A stretch of DNA of 64,000 nucleotides from an uncultured Gammaproteobacteria bacterium. GTDB lineage: Bacteria > Pseudomonadota > Gammaproteobacteria > Pseudomonadales > Azotimanducaceae. Positions 17,481 to 26,404 of this stretch are shown here, piece after piece. The notes beneath the pieces are model-generated. The model saw only the letters and a list, made by a program, of their open reading frames with translations. It was not told the origin of the DNA and did not search any database. Every line of letters starts with the position of its first letter. The stretch's first letter is position 1. The position numbers were made by a program, and so were the translations under genes. Location: the NCBI GenBank assembly GCA_913045175.1, contig CAJWQG010000002.1, positions 53,010 to 117,009 on the forward strand, in the 5' to 3' direction.

Positions 17481-19406
17481 ATGAAAGTCGTTCGCGTCTT
17501 GACTGCGCTCACACTGTTGCTAACAATCTCTGCGCCATTGGGCGCGCTAGCGGAAACATACTCTCCCCATGTCGATAAGGCTTACCCCACCAATGTCTAC
17601 TGGGGTGATACCCACGTGCACACTGCCCTGTCGTCAGATGCCTATATTTTTAACGTGCGTCTCACGCCGGACGATGCCTATCGTTTTGCCAAGGGTGAAA
17701 CAGTGACAGCGACCAGCGGCAAGAAGGCTCGCCTGAATCGTCCATTGGATTTCCTTATGGTCTCCGACCATGCAGAAAACATGGGCGTTATTGCACGCAT
17801 CGATGCCGGTGATAAAAAACTGGCGGCGACAGAAGCTGGCAGGCGTACCGCCGAGATCATCGATTACGACATTTCATTGGTAGAAGCGCTCGACGCGGAT
17901 ACCGACGAATTACTGAATGCCTTCAACGCTGCGACACTGATCGCCATCAAAGCCGACTCTGGCACCAAAAAAGGTCTGGGTCATGCAGTCTATGGGGAAG
18001 ATGAGCAATTCACTCGCTCGGTGTGGACAGAGGTTATCGACAACGCGGAAAGGCACAACGACCCTGGCCGCTTTACCACCTTCACCGGCTATGAGTGGAC
18101 AGTGGCCTCCGGCGGGCACCGCAACGTCATCTTCGCGGACGGCCCTGAGGTCACCAGCCAGACCGTGCCATTCACAGCACTGGACAGCATGGACCCGGAG
18201 GATCTGTGGGCATACCTCAAGGACTACGAGGAAAGCACAGGCGGACAGGCATTTGCGATCCCTCACAACGGCAACTTAAGCGGCAACCGGATGTTCGCGC
18301 TCACCACTCGCAAAGGCGAACCGCTTGACCAGTCTTATGCCATCACCCGATCGCGTTTCGAGCCGATCTATGAGGTGACACAGATCAAGGGGGCCGGCGA
18401 AACTCACCCGCTACTTTCCCCCAACGATGAGTTCGCCAACTACGAAATATTCACATGGGGTATCACAAAGAGCCAACCCGACGCGAAGAAGCACGGCGCC
18501 ACAGATACCAAAGTAGAAACCAAAGTCTCAATCAACCCTAGACCGAAACCCACCCATTCCTATGCACGATCCGCTCTGAAGTTTGGCCTGGGAGCAGAAG
18601 CTGAACTGGGGACCAATCCCTTCAAGTTCGGCTTTATCGGCAGCACGGATTCCCATACTGCACTGGCAACAGCGGATCAGAATAATTTCTGGGGCAAGAT
18701 GCCGGGCAACGAACCCGGACGCAATCGTGTCGTTACCGGATGGAACTACAGTGCAGGAGGCTACGCTGCGGTTTGGGCCGAAGAGAATACACGGGAATCC
18801 ATTTTTGCCGCGATGCGACGTAAAGAAGTCTACGCCTCTACCGGGCCACGCATGACGGTTCGATTCTTCGGTGGCTGGGACTACGCAGAATCCGACGCTG
18901 TCAGACCGAACCTGGCTGAAATTGGCTACGCCAAAGGCGTACCCATGGGCGGCGATCTGACCGCAGCACCAAAGGGCAAAGCGCCGAGTTTTCTGATCCG
19001 CGCCGTGAAAGATCCCGATGGCGCCAATCTGGATCGCGTGCAAGTGATCAAAGGCTGGCATGACAGCGATGGCAAGTTACATGAGAAGATTTACAACGTC
19101 GCCCTCTCTGATGGCCGGAAGGAAAACGGAAAGGGCAAGGTCAAACCCGTGGGCAGTACGGTGGACGTGCCCGATGCATCCTACACCAACAGCATTGGCG
19201 ATCCCGAACTGGCCGTGGTGTGGACGGACCCGGATTTCGGCGCCGACGAACGCGCCTTCTATTATCTGCGCGTACTGGAAATTCCTACCCCACGCTGGAC
19301 GGCCTATGATGCGAAATTCTATGGCCTGAAAGATCTGCCGGAAGAAGTACCCATGGTCGTTCAGGAACGTGCCTTTAGTTCACCAATCTGGTATACACCG
19401 ATGTAA
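17481..19406 (+). CDS. DUF3604 secreted protein (PHP-like metal motif)
   Basis: This is 641 residues with a clear signal peptide (about 1-24, cleavage after GALA). The mature start carries NVYWGDTHVHTALSSDAYIF. The G-D-T-H-x-H and later MVSDHAENMG resemble the metal-binding motifs of PHP-type phosphoesterases, and a third block is GFIGSTDSHTA. DUF3604 proteins are periplasmic or secreted and of unknown activity, often near sulfatases in marine bacteria. A second family member begins at 63533. The gene follows a 17-bp inverted repeat. ATG 17481 has only a weak ribosome site. Confidence 0.9.
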   Translation: MKVVRVLTALTLLLTISAPLGALAETYSPHVDKAYPTNVYWGDTHVHTALSSDAYIFNVRLTPDDAYRFAKGETVTATSGKKARLNRPLDFLMVSDHAENMGVIARIDAGDKKLAATEAGRRTAEIIDYDISLVEALDADTDELLNAFNAATLIAIKADSGTKKGLGHAVYGEDEQFTRSVWTEVIDNAERHNDPGRFTTFTGYEWTVASGGHRNVIFADGPEVTSQTVPFTALDSMDPEDLWAYLKDYEESTGGQAFAIPHNGNLSGNRMFALTTRKGEPLDQSYAITRSRFEPIYEVTQIKGAGETHPLLSPNDEFANYEIFTWGITKSQPDAKKHGATDTKVETKVSINPRPKPTHSYARSALKFGLGAEAELGTNPFKFGFIGSTDSHTALATADQNNFWGKMPGNEPGRNRVVTGWNYSAGGYAAVWAEENTRESIFAAMRRKEVYASTGPRMTVRFFGGWDYAESDAVRPNLAEIGYAKGVPMGGDLTAAPKGKAPSFLIRAVKDPDGANLDRVQVIKGWHDSDGKLHEKIYNVALSDGRKENGKGKVKPVGSTVDVPDASYTNSIGDPELAVVWTDPDFGADERAFYYLRVLEIPTPRWTAYDAKFYGLKDLPEEVPMVVQERAFSSPIWYTPM

Positions 19407-19445
19407 TTGACATACTATATATGGTATATATACTATTTATGGTAT
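19407..19445 (+). promoter_or_regulatory. Toxin-antitoxin promoter with tandem operator repeats
   Basis: A consensus -35 TTGACA (19407-19412) is followed by 16 bp and a -10 TATACT (19429-19434). Two nearly identical 16-bp boxes lie here: ATACTATATATGGTAT (19412-19427) and ATACTATTTATGGTAT (19430-19445), one base different, 18 bp apart. Each is itself almost palindromic. They cover the promoter and reach the toxin start codon at 19444, as expected for an autoregulated type II system. The predicted transcript start lies only about 2-4 nt before the ATG. Confidence 0.75.
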
Positions 19446-19728
19446 GTGGGGAGTTTATGAACATCGACGCGTTGACAGACAGCTTGATAGGCTTCCCGCT
19501 GAACTCTTAAAACGGTACGAGAAGTGGAAAGACATTGTTGAGATTTCTGGTCCCAGAGGACTCCGTCAGATACGTGGTTTTCGGGATGAAGCTCTAAGTG
19601 GAAAGTGGAAAGGTCACAGATCATCGAGACTCAATCAACAATATAGAGTGATTTATCGTACCCACGGTGACCGTTTCATTGTTGAAGTGGTCGAGGTCAA
19701 TCCTCACGACTATCGGAGGAAGAGCTAA
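19444..19728 (+). CDS. RelE/ParE-superfamily toxin (HigB-type arrangement)
   Basis: This 94-residue basic protein with the RelE fold pattern has helices with DRQLDRLPAELLKRYEKW, then LRQIRGFRDEAL, and strands SSRLNQQYRVIYRTH and FIVEVVEVNPHDY. Relatives are ribosome-dependent mRNA endonucleases. It is followed by its HTH antitoxin with a 1-bp overlap (TAATG). The toxin-first order is that of HigBA systems. No ribosome site can be seen before ATG 19444 and the predicted -10 ends 9 bp upstream, so the message may be nearly leaderless. Confidence 0.85.
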   Translation: MWGVYEHRRVDRQLDRLPAELLKRYEKWKDIVEISGPRGLRQIRGFRDEALSGKWKGHRSSRLNQQYRVIYRTHGDRFIVEVVEVNPHDYRRKS

Positions 19729-19988
19729 TGAGTGATTACCGTAGAGCTAAAAGAAGGGTCGAGGTTACGCCAGGAGAATCGGTACGCATCCTTCGAGAAC
19801 TTCAAGAGCTAAGTCAGAATGATCTGTCAAAGATCACGAGCATTCCTCAATCGACAATATCGGCTATCGAACGGGATCGAGTAAACTTGGGCGTTGAGCG
19901 AGCGAAGGTCTTAGCGCGTGCATTACGGTGCCACCCGGCAGTCATCGTTTTCCCTGGTTGGGATATTTCGGCTGAGTCGGCCGCATAG
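19728..19988 (+). CDS. XRE/HTH antitoxin (HigA-like)
   Basis: This 86-residue protein has a helix-turn-helix at about residues 28-60 (SQNDLSKITSIPQSTISAIERDRVNLG). It would neutralise the toxin encoded just upstream and bind the tandem boxes at 19412-19445 to repress the pair. Its start overlaps the toxin stop by one base, and a GGAGG site lies inside the toxin's last codons, so translation is coupled. The C-terminal ~25 residues (CHPAVIVFPGWD) are probably the toxin-binding part. Confidence 0.88.
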   Translation: MSDYRRAKRRVEVTPGESVRILRELQELSQNDLSKITSIPQSTISAIERDRVNLGVERAKVLARALRCHPAVIVFPGWDISAESAA

Positions 19989-20015
19989 AAACTCCCAATC
20001 AGAAAGAGGTATCAA

Positions 20016-20786
20016 GTGGAAGAACTACTGCTGCACGCTGACCGACACATTAAGGTGGAGCGTGCCTTCAATATCCGGGACATTGGTGGTTACCCGACCG
20101 TCGATGGACAAACCACTCAGTGGAAACGGTTTCTCCGGTCCGATGGCCTGCACGCACTTCACGAAGCCGATATGCAGGTGCTTATGGACTACGGCGTCAG
20201 CCTGATTGTGGATCTAAGGCTACCCAAGGAACTCGAGTCTTCACCCAACGTATTCAAAGATTCCAAGCGGGTCCGGTATTACCACCGGTCGTTTATCGAT
20301 GAGGAAGTTCTCAAACAACTGGAGGACAAGCCGGTTCAGAACCGTGCGCATCTTCGCACAGACCATTTTCGCGCAGACAAGGGCTATCGCACCTGGTTGG
20401 AATACTGCCAGCCATCGGTCCGCGATATCCTGGTTTCACTGGCCGATAACGATACGGGTGTTTCCCTGTATCACTGCTCAGGAGGAAAAGATCGTACCGG
20501 ACTGGTCACGGCTTTGCTCCTGGGAATGGCAGGTGTCGCTAATGAGCTTATTGCCGCTGACTACGCATTGACCGCACGCCACAACATAAACTCAACATTC
20601 AAAGGACCCGAACCGGACATCAAAAGCTGGCAGGAATACGAAGCAGCCTACTGCCCTCCCGCCGTCATGCAGGAATCCCTGGAACACCTGAACCGGGTCT
20701 ATGGTGGTGTGTCGAGTTATGTTCGACACATCGGCCTCACGGAAGACCAGATAGCACGCCTGCGGGAGATGTTGCTCAAGCCCTAA
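20016..20786 (+). CDS. Tyrosine/serine protein phosphatase (Y_phosphatase3 family)
   Basis: This is 256 residues with the cysteine phosphatase P-loop H-C154-S-G-G-K-D-R160-T-G and the upstream NIRDIGGYPT motif found in bacterial lipid/tyrosine phosphatases of family PF13350. The general acid is probably one of the Asp residues around SFIDEEVL. It has no signal peptide. GTG 20016 has an AAAGAGG site 6 nt upstream. It lies 27 bp after the antitoxin gene on the same strand but is probably unrelated to it. Substrate could be phosphotyrosine, phosphoinositide or another phosphoester. Confidence 0.9.
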   Translation: MEELLLHADRHIKVERAFNIRDIGGYPTVDGQTTQWKRFLRSDGLHALHEADMQVLMDYGVSLIVDLRLPKELESSPNVFKDSKRVRYYHRSFIDEEVLKQLEDKPVQNRAHLRTDHFRADKGYRTWLEYCQPSVRDILVSLADNDTGVSLYHCSGGKDRTGLVTALLLGMAGVANELIAADYALTARHNINSTFKGPEPDIKSWQEYEAAYCPPAVMQESLEHLNRVYGGVSSYVRHIGLTEDQIARLREMLLKP

Positions 20787-20832
20787 GTAAACATGAGCCC
20801 AGATTAATTCACGTTACAGGAAGGACATCCAA

Positions 20833-21213
20833 TTGAAAATATCGCTCGTCAGTTTACCCGTCCAGGACCCCATCCAGGCACACGAGATATACACAGAAAA
20901 ACTGGGATTTACCTCGAAAGAGTTTAGTCCGGAACAAAGTATTGCTGTCGTGGCCTCCCCGGAAGATGCCGATGGCACCCAGATACTGCTAGAGCCCTGC
21001 CAGGGCACCTTCGCAGAAACTTTTCAGAAGGAGGCCTACCAATCGAACCTCCCTATCATGATATTCAGCGTCAGTGACGTGGACGCAGAATTAACGCGTT
21101 TGGAAGCGGTAGGGATCAAGACTCGTCCCGACCTGGATAAACCGGATTGGGGGCTTACGAATTTATTCGAGGATGGCTGCGGTAACCTGTTAATGCTTCA
21201 GGAATCAACTTGA
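20833..21213 (+). CDS. VOC-family (glyoxalase/bleomycin-resistance-like) protein
   Basis: This is a 126-residue single VOC module pair with the typical opening (SLPVQDPIQAHEIYTEKLGF) and closing (DNLFEDGCGNLLMLQE-like) strands. These small proteins are metal-dependent lyases, thiol transferases or binding proteins. TTG 20833 is chosen as start because AGGAAGGA lies 6 nt upstream. It is 46 bp after the phosphatase and ends 12 bp from the convergent YtoQ gene. Confidence 0.85.
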   Translation: MKISLVSLPVQDPIQAHEIYTEKLGFTSKEFSPEQSIAVVASPEDADGTQILLEPCQGTFAETFQKEAYQSNLPIMIFSVSDVDAELTRLEAVGIKTRPDLDKPDWGLTNLFEDGCGNLLMLQEST

Positions 21214-21225
21214 TAGTGTAGATAC

Positions 21226-21663
21226 CTATTGCTGAGCAATGACGTAGTTGAGAATTTCCACCACCTGTTTTGGGTTCTGCGCCCAGGCCATGGCAGCACC
21301 ATCGACTTCCTTCAGCGCATGAACGATATCTTCATCATGGAGCGTAATGTAAGGCTTACCGATTGCAGCACAGTAACCAGCATCGAACGCTGCATTCCAT
21401 TGTTTGTACTTATCACCGAAGCGAATAACAGCAACGTCGCACTTATCGATCATCGTGCGGATTCGAATGCCGTTTACCTTGGATGACTTGTGGTCACGCC
21501 AGAAGCTATCGCTTTCGTCTCCCAACACATCACCAGCTGCATCACTGGCCTCATGATTGGTCACTGCCGATGAAAACGTCACCGGCAACGCCGACGCACC
21601 ATCAATAATTTGTTGGCGCCAGTCTGTATGAATCTCGCCCGATAAGTAAACCTGCCACTGCAT
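21226..21663 (-). CDS. YtoQ-family protein
   Basis: The 145-residue protein matches the YtoQ family: QVYLSGEIHTDWRQQI at the N-terminus, then HEASDAAGDVLG, DKCDVAVIRFGDKYKQWNAAFDAGYC and ITLHDEDIVHALKEVD. The fold is related to nucleoside 2-deoxyribosyltransferases, but YtoQ activity is not established. It lies 88 bp downstream of selenoprotein B on the same strand and may be cotranscribed. Confidence 0.88.
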   Translation of the reverse strand: MQWQVYLSGEIHTDWRQQIIDGASALPVTFSSAVTNHEASDAAGDVLGDESDSFWRDHKSSKVNGIRIRTMIDKCDVAVIRFGDKYKQWNAAFDAGYCAAIGKPYITLHDEDIVHALKEVDGAAMAWAQNPKQVVEILNYVIAQQ

Positions 21664-21751
21664 ATTAAGTCCTTCTGTTTCTTTTCTGTTATTCGGTGAC
21701 CTTACGCGATGCTACGCGAAGCGGTCGGTACCGGTCTGTCGTTACCTTAAT

Positions 21752-22915
21752 TTATCGATGGCGCGACCCGGGCGCCAGCATATACCACTCCATAACTGGC
21801 GCTCCCGCTTCTCTCATCTCACGGCTCACCTCGAGAATCAATTTACCGGTCTCGGTCTTTTCATAGAACCAGCGCTCGGCACCCCACGCCTCGAATGCGC
21901 TGTCGGCTATTTCGAACGCGAGTTCTTCGTAATAGGCACGGATATCGTGCACCACAAACATCAGAGAACCGCCAAAGTCCTGCTGGTCCCAGGGCTTACC
22001 ATTGGCAATCCTGATCAACTTCTCCAGTGCCACCGGTATTTCATCCGCCGTGATCACTCGACCTACTGTCGTTCGACCGTTGGCTGCGACCGCGCGATCA
22101 TAGGCCGAACGCAACGCCTTCGCCTCATCGATCGCCGGATGCAAATCAGGATCGTAGCGTGGCGGCAGAGAACACACTAACGGCTCACCATCCTTGCTCT
22201 GAATAGTCTCAGGAAAATCCTCCAGCACCGGTCCCTCGGGTCGCTCCAGCAGCGCGAACGCGGCACGCAGTACGCTGCGTTGAAACTCGGGATCACGGGG
22301 TTTGCCCAGCGGCAGACCCAATGGAAACTCGGCATATAGCGAACGAGGCGTTTTCATCTTTTCAGCGATAAACCGCATCGGGGTAATCACAACCGTGGAC
22401 AGCCCGGCTGCTTCAAAAACATGTGCAAGCGTACTCACAGTACGCGGGCAGAGAGGTCACACAGGGGTCAGCAATACCACGTCGACTTCATCTTTAAGCA
22501 TCTGTGCCGCGCAAACGGGGCCGGTATCCAGCCGTAATTCAGATACGGTGTCGGACTGGTTGCCCGCAAAGGCATAGTGGTTGCTCGCCACACTGCCAAT
22601 CACACCCTCGGCAGCCAGTTCTTCCAGGCGATCAATCGGATACACCACATTCATATCGGCGTGGAATCCTGAGCGATCAAAATTCGGGCTCACGTGACCA
22701 AGTTCAAGATCACGGGCATCACTCGGAATAGTCTCAAAATGAAAATCCTGAAGCTGCCAGTTGGAAACACCGCCTTTGCGCGACAACGCGGCAGTGGTCA
22801 CAATGGCAACGCGTGCTTCCGGCAATGGGGGTGGCTTATTAAAAGCGGGATTGTCAAACGCAGGTACCGGCATTTTAATCACGGTCTCTTTCATCAGCTG
22901 GTCGTTATCAGGCAT
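21752..22915 (-). CDS. Selenoprotein B: GrdB/PrdB-like protein with in-frame TGA (Sec153)
   Basis: Read through TGA 22459-22457 this gene gives 387 residues. Before the TGA: VAIVTTAALSRKGGV, then PSDARDLELGHVSPNFDR, NVVYPIDRLEELAAEGVIGS and VDVVLLTPV, which closely follow D-proline reductase PrdB. After it: Sec-PLCPRTVSTLAHVFEAAGL and a PPR-less variant KTPR...PLGLPLGKPRDP. It is the longest of the three paralogues, with about 130 extra C-terminal residues (ADEIPVALEKLIRI, then a long helical tail). A perfect hairpin follows the TGA at 11 nt. GGAGG lies 7 nt before ATG 22915. Function unknown. Confidence 0.86.
22429..22445 (-). promoter_or_regulatory. Putative bacterial SECIS hairpin, selenoprotein B
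   Basis: On the coding strand GCGTACT - GTG - AGTACGC pairs perfectly over 7 bp, starting 11 nt after the TGA. The stem sequence is entirely different from those of selenoproteins A and C, yet position, stem length and the apical GUG are kept. That is compensatory change in favour of an RNA structure. Confidence 0.75.
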
Positions 22916-22989
22916 CCAAAATCCTCCAATTGGGAGCGTCGATTATGTATGCGCGCGGTTTGTGGAACAAGCGAATTACAGTGAACTGA

Positions 22990-23796
22990 TTAACTCGCCC
23001 CGCGGCGCTGAATGATCTGGCTGGCTGCGAGGCAACCGTTGGCTAGCGCAGCATCGATATCATCCGAGGTGCACCAGGTACTGAGAAAATGTGCGGCGAA
23101 ACAATCACCTGCACCCGTAGTATCCACCACCTCAGGCACAACCACCGCGGGTTGCTGGTACGTCTTTCCATCCTTGATGGCCATGGCGCCCTCCTCCGCG
23201 AGAGTAATCACAAACATCCCGGCGTGATCCTTAGCTAATGCCTGCAAGTGATCGCGCAGGGAGTCCTCGTGGGGCGCGACACCGAAGATGCACACATCCG
23301 CGAGGTCTTTATCGGCAGTCACCTGATCAACATGGGATACGGGCGTACCGGATATATCCGCGAAGTCCACAACACGCCTGCCACGGGTCGGTACACGCAC
23401 CAGGCGTTCAAACACCGAGGCAATTTCATGGTAACGGGTCAGCACCACAAGGTCGGCTTCCTCAATGGTCTGCCGCTGTGACTCAGATACTTCCCAATCC
23501 AGCAAGCCACCAGGATCATAGCTATGAAAGAAACGCTCCCCACTATCATCGAGCCGGATACCAATAAAGGGGGTTCTTGCAGCTGGCGCGAGATCATGTT
23601 TGATACCGGACGCATCCAACCTGCTATCAAAAGCAGCGCGATCTTTGTCGGCAACAGCAGAGAGCAGGTGAACTTCTGCATCCGGGAAAGCCGCAGCCGC
23701 ATGCAAGGCAAAGTTAAAGGTGATGCCACCCAGACGTGGTTCTGCCTCGCCGTCGTAATGATCGAAGCAACATTCTCCTGCGGCAACTATTTTCAT
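22990..23796 (-). CDS. PfkB-family carbohydrate kinase
   Basis: This is a 268-residue ribokinase-like protein. The substrate/ATP anion-hole motif DTTGAGDCFAAHFL lies near residue 230, with D236 or its neighbour as catalytic base. The N-terminal GECCFDHYDGE...GGITFNFALHAAAAFPDAEVHLLSAV is the family's first signature. Its short length and Cys-Phe start recall fructoselysine-6-kinase-type members, but the sugar is not determinable. It lies 26 bp downstream of the PhyH gene at 23823, so probably in one transcript with it. Confidence 0.88.
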   Translation of the reverse strand: MKIVAAGECCFDHYDGEAEPRLGGITFNFALHAAAAFPDAEVHLLSAVADKDRAAFDSRLDASGIKHDLAPAARTPFIGIRLDDSGERFFHSYDPGGLLDWEVSESQRQTIEEADLVVLTRYHEIASVFERLVRVPTRGRRVVDFADISGTPVSHVDQVTADKDLADVCIFGVAPHEDSLRDHLQALAKDHAGMFVITLAEEGAMAIKDGKTYQQPAVVVPEVVDTTGAGDCFAAHFLSTWCTSDDIDAALANGCLAASQIIQRRGAS

Positions 23797-23822
23797 CGGA
23801 TTCGACAGGCCTGGTGTGTGAG

Positions 23823-24671
23823 TCAGATGTCGGCCAGACGCACCAACATCGCTTCATCTTCGCGCATGATCATGCGCAGGTAGTCAGGATCGCTGCTGGC
23901 CGCGTATACCTCGTCCGAGATCTGCCCCTGGAAGTCGTGCCCTGGCAGGATATACGGACGACAATGAATTCCATGTATGCTGATGCGTAAGCCAGGTGTT
24001 TCGTTTCGAAAAGATCCATGCCAGGTGCAACCCTGAAAGATGACCAGGGATCCGGCGGGGGCCTCGACAGGAACAGCCCGGTCCATTGCCTCCTGCTCAG
24101 GAGGAAATCGTTGCTCCAGATGACTCCCGGGCACGTAGGAGAACGCGCCGTTTTCTCGAGTGTAATCGGTCAACAGCCAGTTCATGTTCGCGATATGGGG
24201 CGCGCGCCAGTTCCACGGTGTTGGAATGCGACTCTGATCCGCATGCATGCCTGTGCTCATCACCTTCCCCCAGTCATCCGGGGTCTGCCACTTGATCCAG
24301 GCACTACTATTACTGAGCCGATGTATCTCGCCAAGCAGATGAGCCATCAGCGCCTTCTTCACCGGGTGGGTCAACACCTGTTCAAATGCCGGGCCCTGAT
24401 CCACCAAATGAGTGATTACGACGTGACCGATTTCGTCCGGACGCCCGCCTAACGATCGATCCAGACCCTGGCTCAGATCAAAGTGGGCGCCGGTTCGCTG
24501 TTCCGCCACTGCTAATACTGTATCCCGCAGACGCGTGAAGAACTCATCCGGCAGACCAAGAACGGATTGTGGCACTACCGTCAATCCATGTTCATCCAGT
24601 TCACGAGCATAGGTCTCAAGCCCGAGCCGCGTGAGTTCGGCAGGATCTGCTTCCTGGGGGAGTTCGGCCAT
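23823..24671 (-). CDS. Phytanoyl-CoA dioxygenase (PhyH)-like oxygenase
   Basis: This is a 282-residue Fe(II)/2OG oxygenase. The metal ligands H143-A-D145 are in GMHADQSRIP and H218 is in CTWHGSFRNE. Arg in GLRISIHG (about 229) is the 2OG anchor. The VPGSHLEQRFPP loop between is typical of PhyH. It sits 16 bp after the PhyH-HEAT gene and 26 bp before the PfkB kinase, so two different PhyH enzymes are translated in tandem. Confidence 0.9.
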   Translation of the reverse strand: MAELPQEADPAELTRLGLETYARELDEHGLTVVPQSVLGLPDEFFTRLRDTVLAVAEQRTGAHFDLSQGLDRSLGGRPDEIGHVVITHLVDQGPAFEQVLTHPVKKALMAHLLGEIHRLSNSSAWIKWQTPDDWGKVMSTGMHADQSRIPTPWNWRAPHIANMNWLLTDYTRENGAFSYVPGSHLEQRFPPEQEAMDRAVPVEAPAGSLVIFQGCTWHGSFRNETPGLRISIHGIHCRPYILPGHDFQGQISDEVYAASSDPDYLRMIMREDEAMLVRLADI

Positions 24672-24687
24672 TAGAATTACCTAACTG

Positions 24688-26292
24688 TTATTGTCTCATC
24701 GCCTTCGACGTCATAACCCGGTCGCCCGACTTAGTCGCAGGGTCCCATCGCGCTGACGTCAAATAACGCAAAGCGAGCTGCACTGCTCTCGGATCATCTA
24801 GCCGCTGTAAGGCCTCGACCGTCCAGCCGCGTACATGGTGATGCCAATGATCGAGGTTTCCATTCAGCCGATCAATAATCTCGTCCGTAGACGCTTTGGC
24901 GCCCAGCCGGGAAATCGCAAAGGTCGCATTACGGACGACAATCGCGTCTTCATCACTGAGCCCCTTCGTGAATGCATCAACAACACCTGCATCAAGTGTC
25001 GTCTGCTGTTGGGTAATGAGACCTAGTGCCTCAAAGGCCACGCGGCGCACCCCGGTATCAGCACTCGTAGTCAGCGCCCGGATGGGCTCAATTGCGTTTG
25101 CCGCCGTTAGCCCCATGTCGCCAATCAGATCAATGATTCTTACCTGCAGTTCTGGATCAGCGTCATCGAGTCGAGATAATAACGCTGGCAATGCACGCTC
25201 CCCCGCCCGAACGATGCCGTAACCAGCGATTGATCTGACATCAGTGTCCTCAGAAAAGAACCGCTCAAAAAGTAAATCCAAACCAGATGAAGTCGAACCC
25301 AGCTCATACGCTGCACTGATCGCCTTGGTGTCGTCAGGGCAGCCAAGATTTTCAGTCAGGTCATCAATCGACTGTTGCGACTCATTCGTATCGTTGGCAC
25401 CCAGATGCCACGCCCAGACATGTTTCCAGATCGGTGTCTGGCAGTCGTCTTCCGGGCCATGCCATTCAGGAGAAACATGGTTCCAGGTTGGCGCTGTAGG
25501 TTCCTCTTTGCGGGCAAACAGAAACTTCACCATATGACGTTGTCGACCCGACACATTGGCACAATAGCGGCCGTGCACAATATCGAAGTGCACGATCGAA
25601 ATAGTTCCGGCGTTTCCATCCAGCGGGATCTTGGCTTCTTCACAGGGTGCAGAGGCCTTTTGCATGGAAGCGATCAGATCGGGATACTTCTCGTTCAATT
25701 CCAGCTCCGTTTCCTCATAGCGCTTGAAACGCTCGGTACCACGAACCGCACTGGCGTCCATTTTTTTGGTTATCCCCTGGTAAATTTCAGCTCGACGCGC
25801 ATCTGCCTCATGCTTCAGATGATCAACTTCACGCCGCGTCGTGTACTGACTGCGCGGCACAATACCCGTTGGCCCTGCCTCAAGTGGCGTGTCCTGCGGG
25901 TAATACAGGAGCATCACATAACGCGTGGGGTGATAACGCCGAAGTCCATCGACTGCATAGTGGGAATGACCGTCGCCGTCCTTATGTAGCGCCTGGGCAC
26001 CATCGGGATAGTTAACGTGATCATGCCGGTGAAAGTGCAGATAATAGTCGGGACCAAGGATCGAGGTTAACGCCCCAACCACCTTAGGTTCCTCAAGCAT
26101 ATTCCTGAGCTCCGGCACACAGGGCAGCAGGTTGTTGTGGCCACGAGGTCCCGTTTCATCAAGCGGCTCCAGTTCCTCCCAATTGCGCTCGTGATACTCA
26201 CGCGGAAGGTCTGACTGCAGCTTCACATAGCCTTCAACAATGAAACGTTGCATGGCCTCATCGTCGAGTAGATATTTGTTACTGTCGTTCAC
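24688..26292 (-). CDS. PhyH-like oxygenase fused to C-terminal HEAT repeats
   Basis: The 534 residues have two parts. Residues ~10-270 are a PhyH-type oxygenase with H103-K-D105 (ALHKDGDGHS) and a distal His in SIVHFDIVHGRYCAN. Residues ~325-520 are at least five HEAT/PBS-lyase-type helical repeats, seen in units such as DTDVRSIAGYGIVRAGERALPALL and DTGVRRVAFEALGLI. HEAT repeats usually bind protein partners, so the oxygenase may act on a protein-bound substrate or in a complex; that is inference. First gene of the minus-strand run 26292-22990. Confidence 0.88.
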   Translation of the reverse strand: MNDSNKYLLDDEAMQRFIVEGYVKLQSDLPREYHERNWEELEPLDETGPRGHNNLLPCVPELRNMLEEPKVVGALTSILGPDYYLHFHRHDHVNYPDGAQALHKDGDGHSHYAVDGLRRYHPTRYVMLLYYPQDTPLEAGPTGIVPRSQYTTRREVDHLKHEADARRAEIYQGITKKMDASAVRGTERFKRYEETELELNEKYPDLIASMQKASAPCEEAKIPLDGNAGTISIVHFDIVHGRYCANVSGRQRHMVKFLFARKEEPTAPTWNHVSPEWHGPEDDCQTPIWKHVWAWHLGANDTNESQQSIDDLTENLGCPDDTKAISAAYELGSTSSGLDLLFERFFSEDTDVRSIAGYGIVRAGERALPALLSRLDDADPELQVRIIDLIGDMGLTAANAIEPIRALTTSADTGVRRVAFEALGLITQQQTTLDAGVVDAFTKGLSDEDAIVVRNATFAISRLGAKASTDEIIDRLNGNLDHWHHHVRGWTVEALQRLDDPRAVQLALRYLTSARWDPATKSGDRVMTSKAMRQ

Positions 26293-26404
26293 TTCTTATC
26301 TCTTAAAATTTACCTACCTGGATGATACTGCACTTACACGGTGATAGATGGGATCTGTGTAAAATATACGTAAACTCTGTCCGTATTCCCTGAGTGGCAC
26401 CAGC

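Noticed and set aside
21218..21240. Hairpin between the VOC and YtoQ genes as terminator
   Set aside because: Only a short palindrome (ATTGCT/AGCAAT) almost without loop and no T-run, partly inside the YtoQ coding end.
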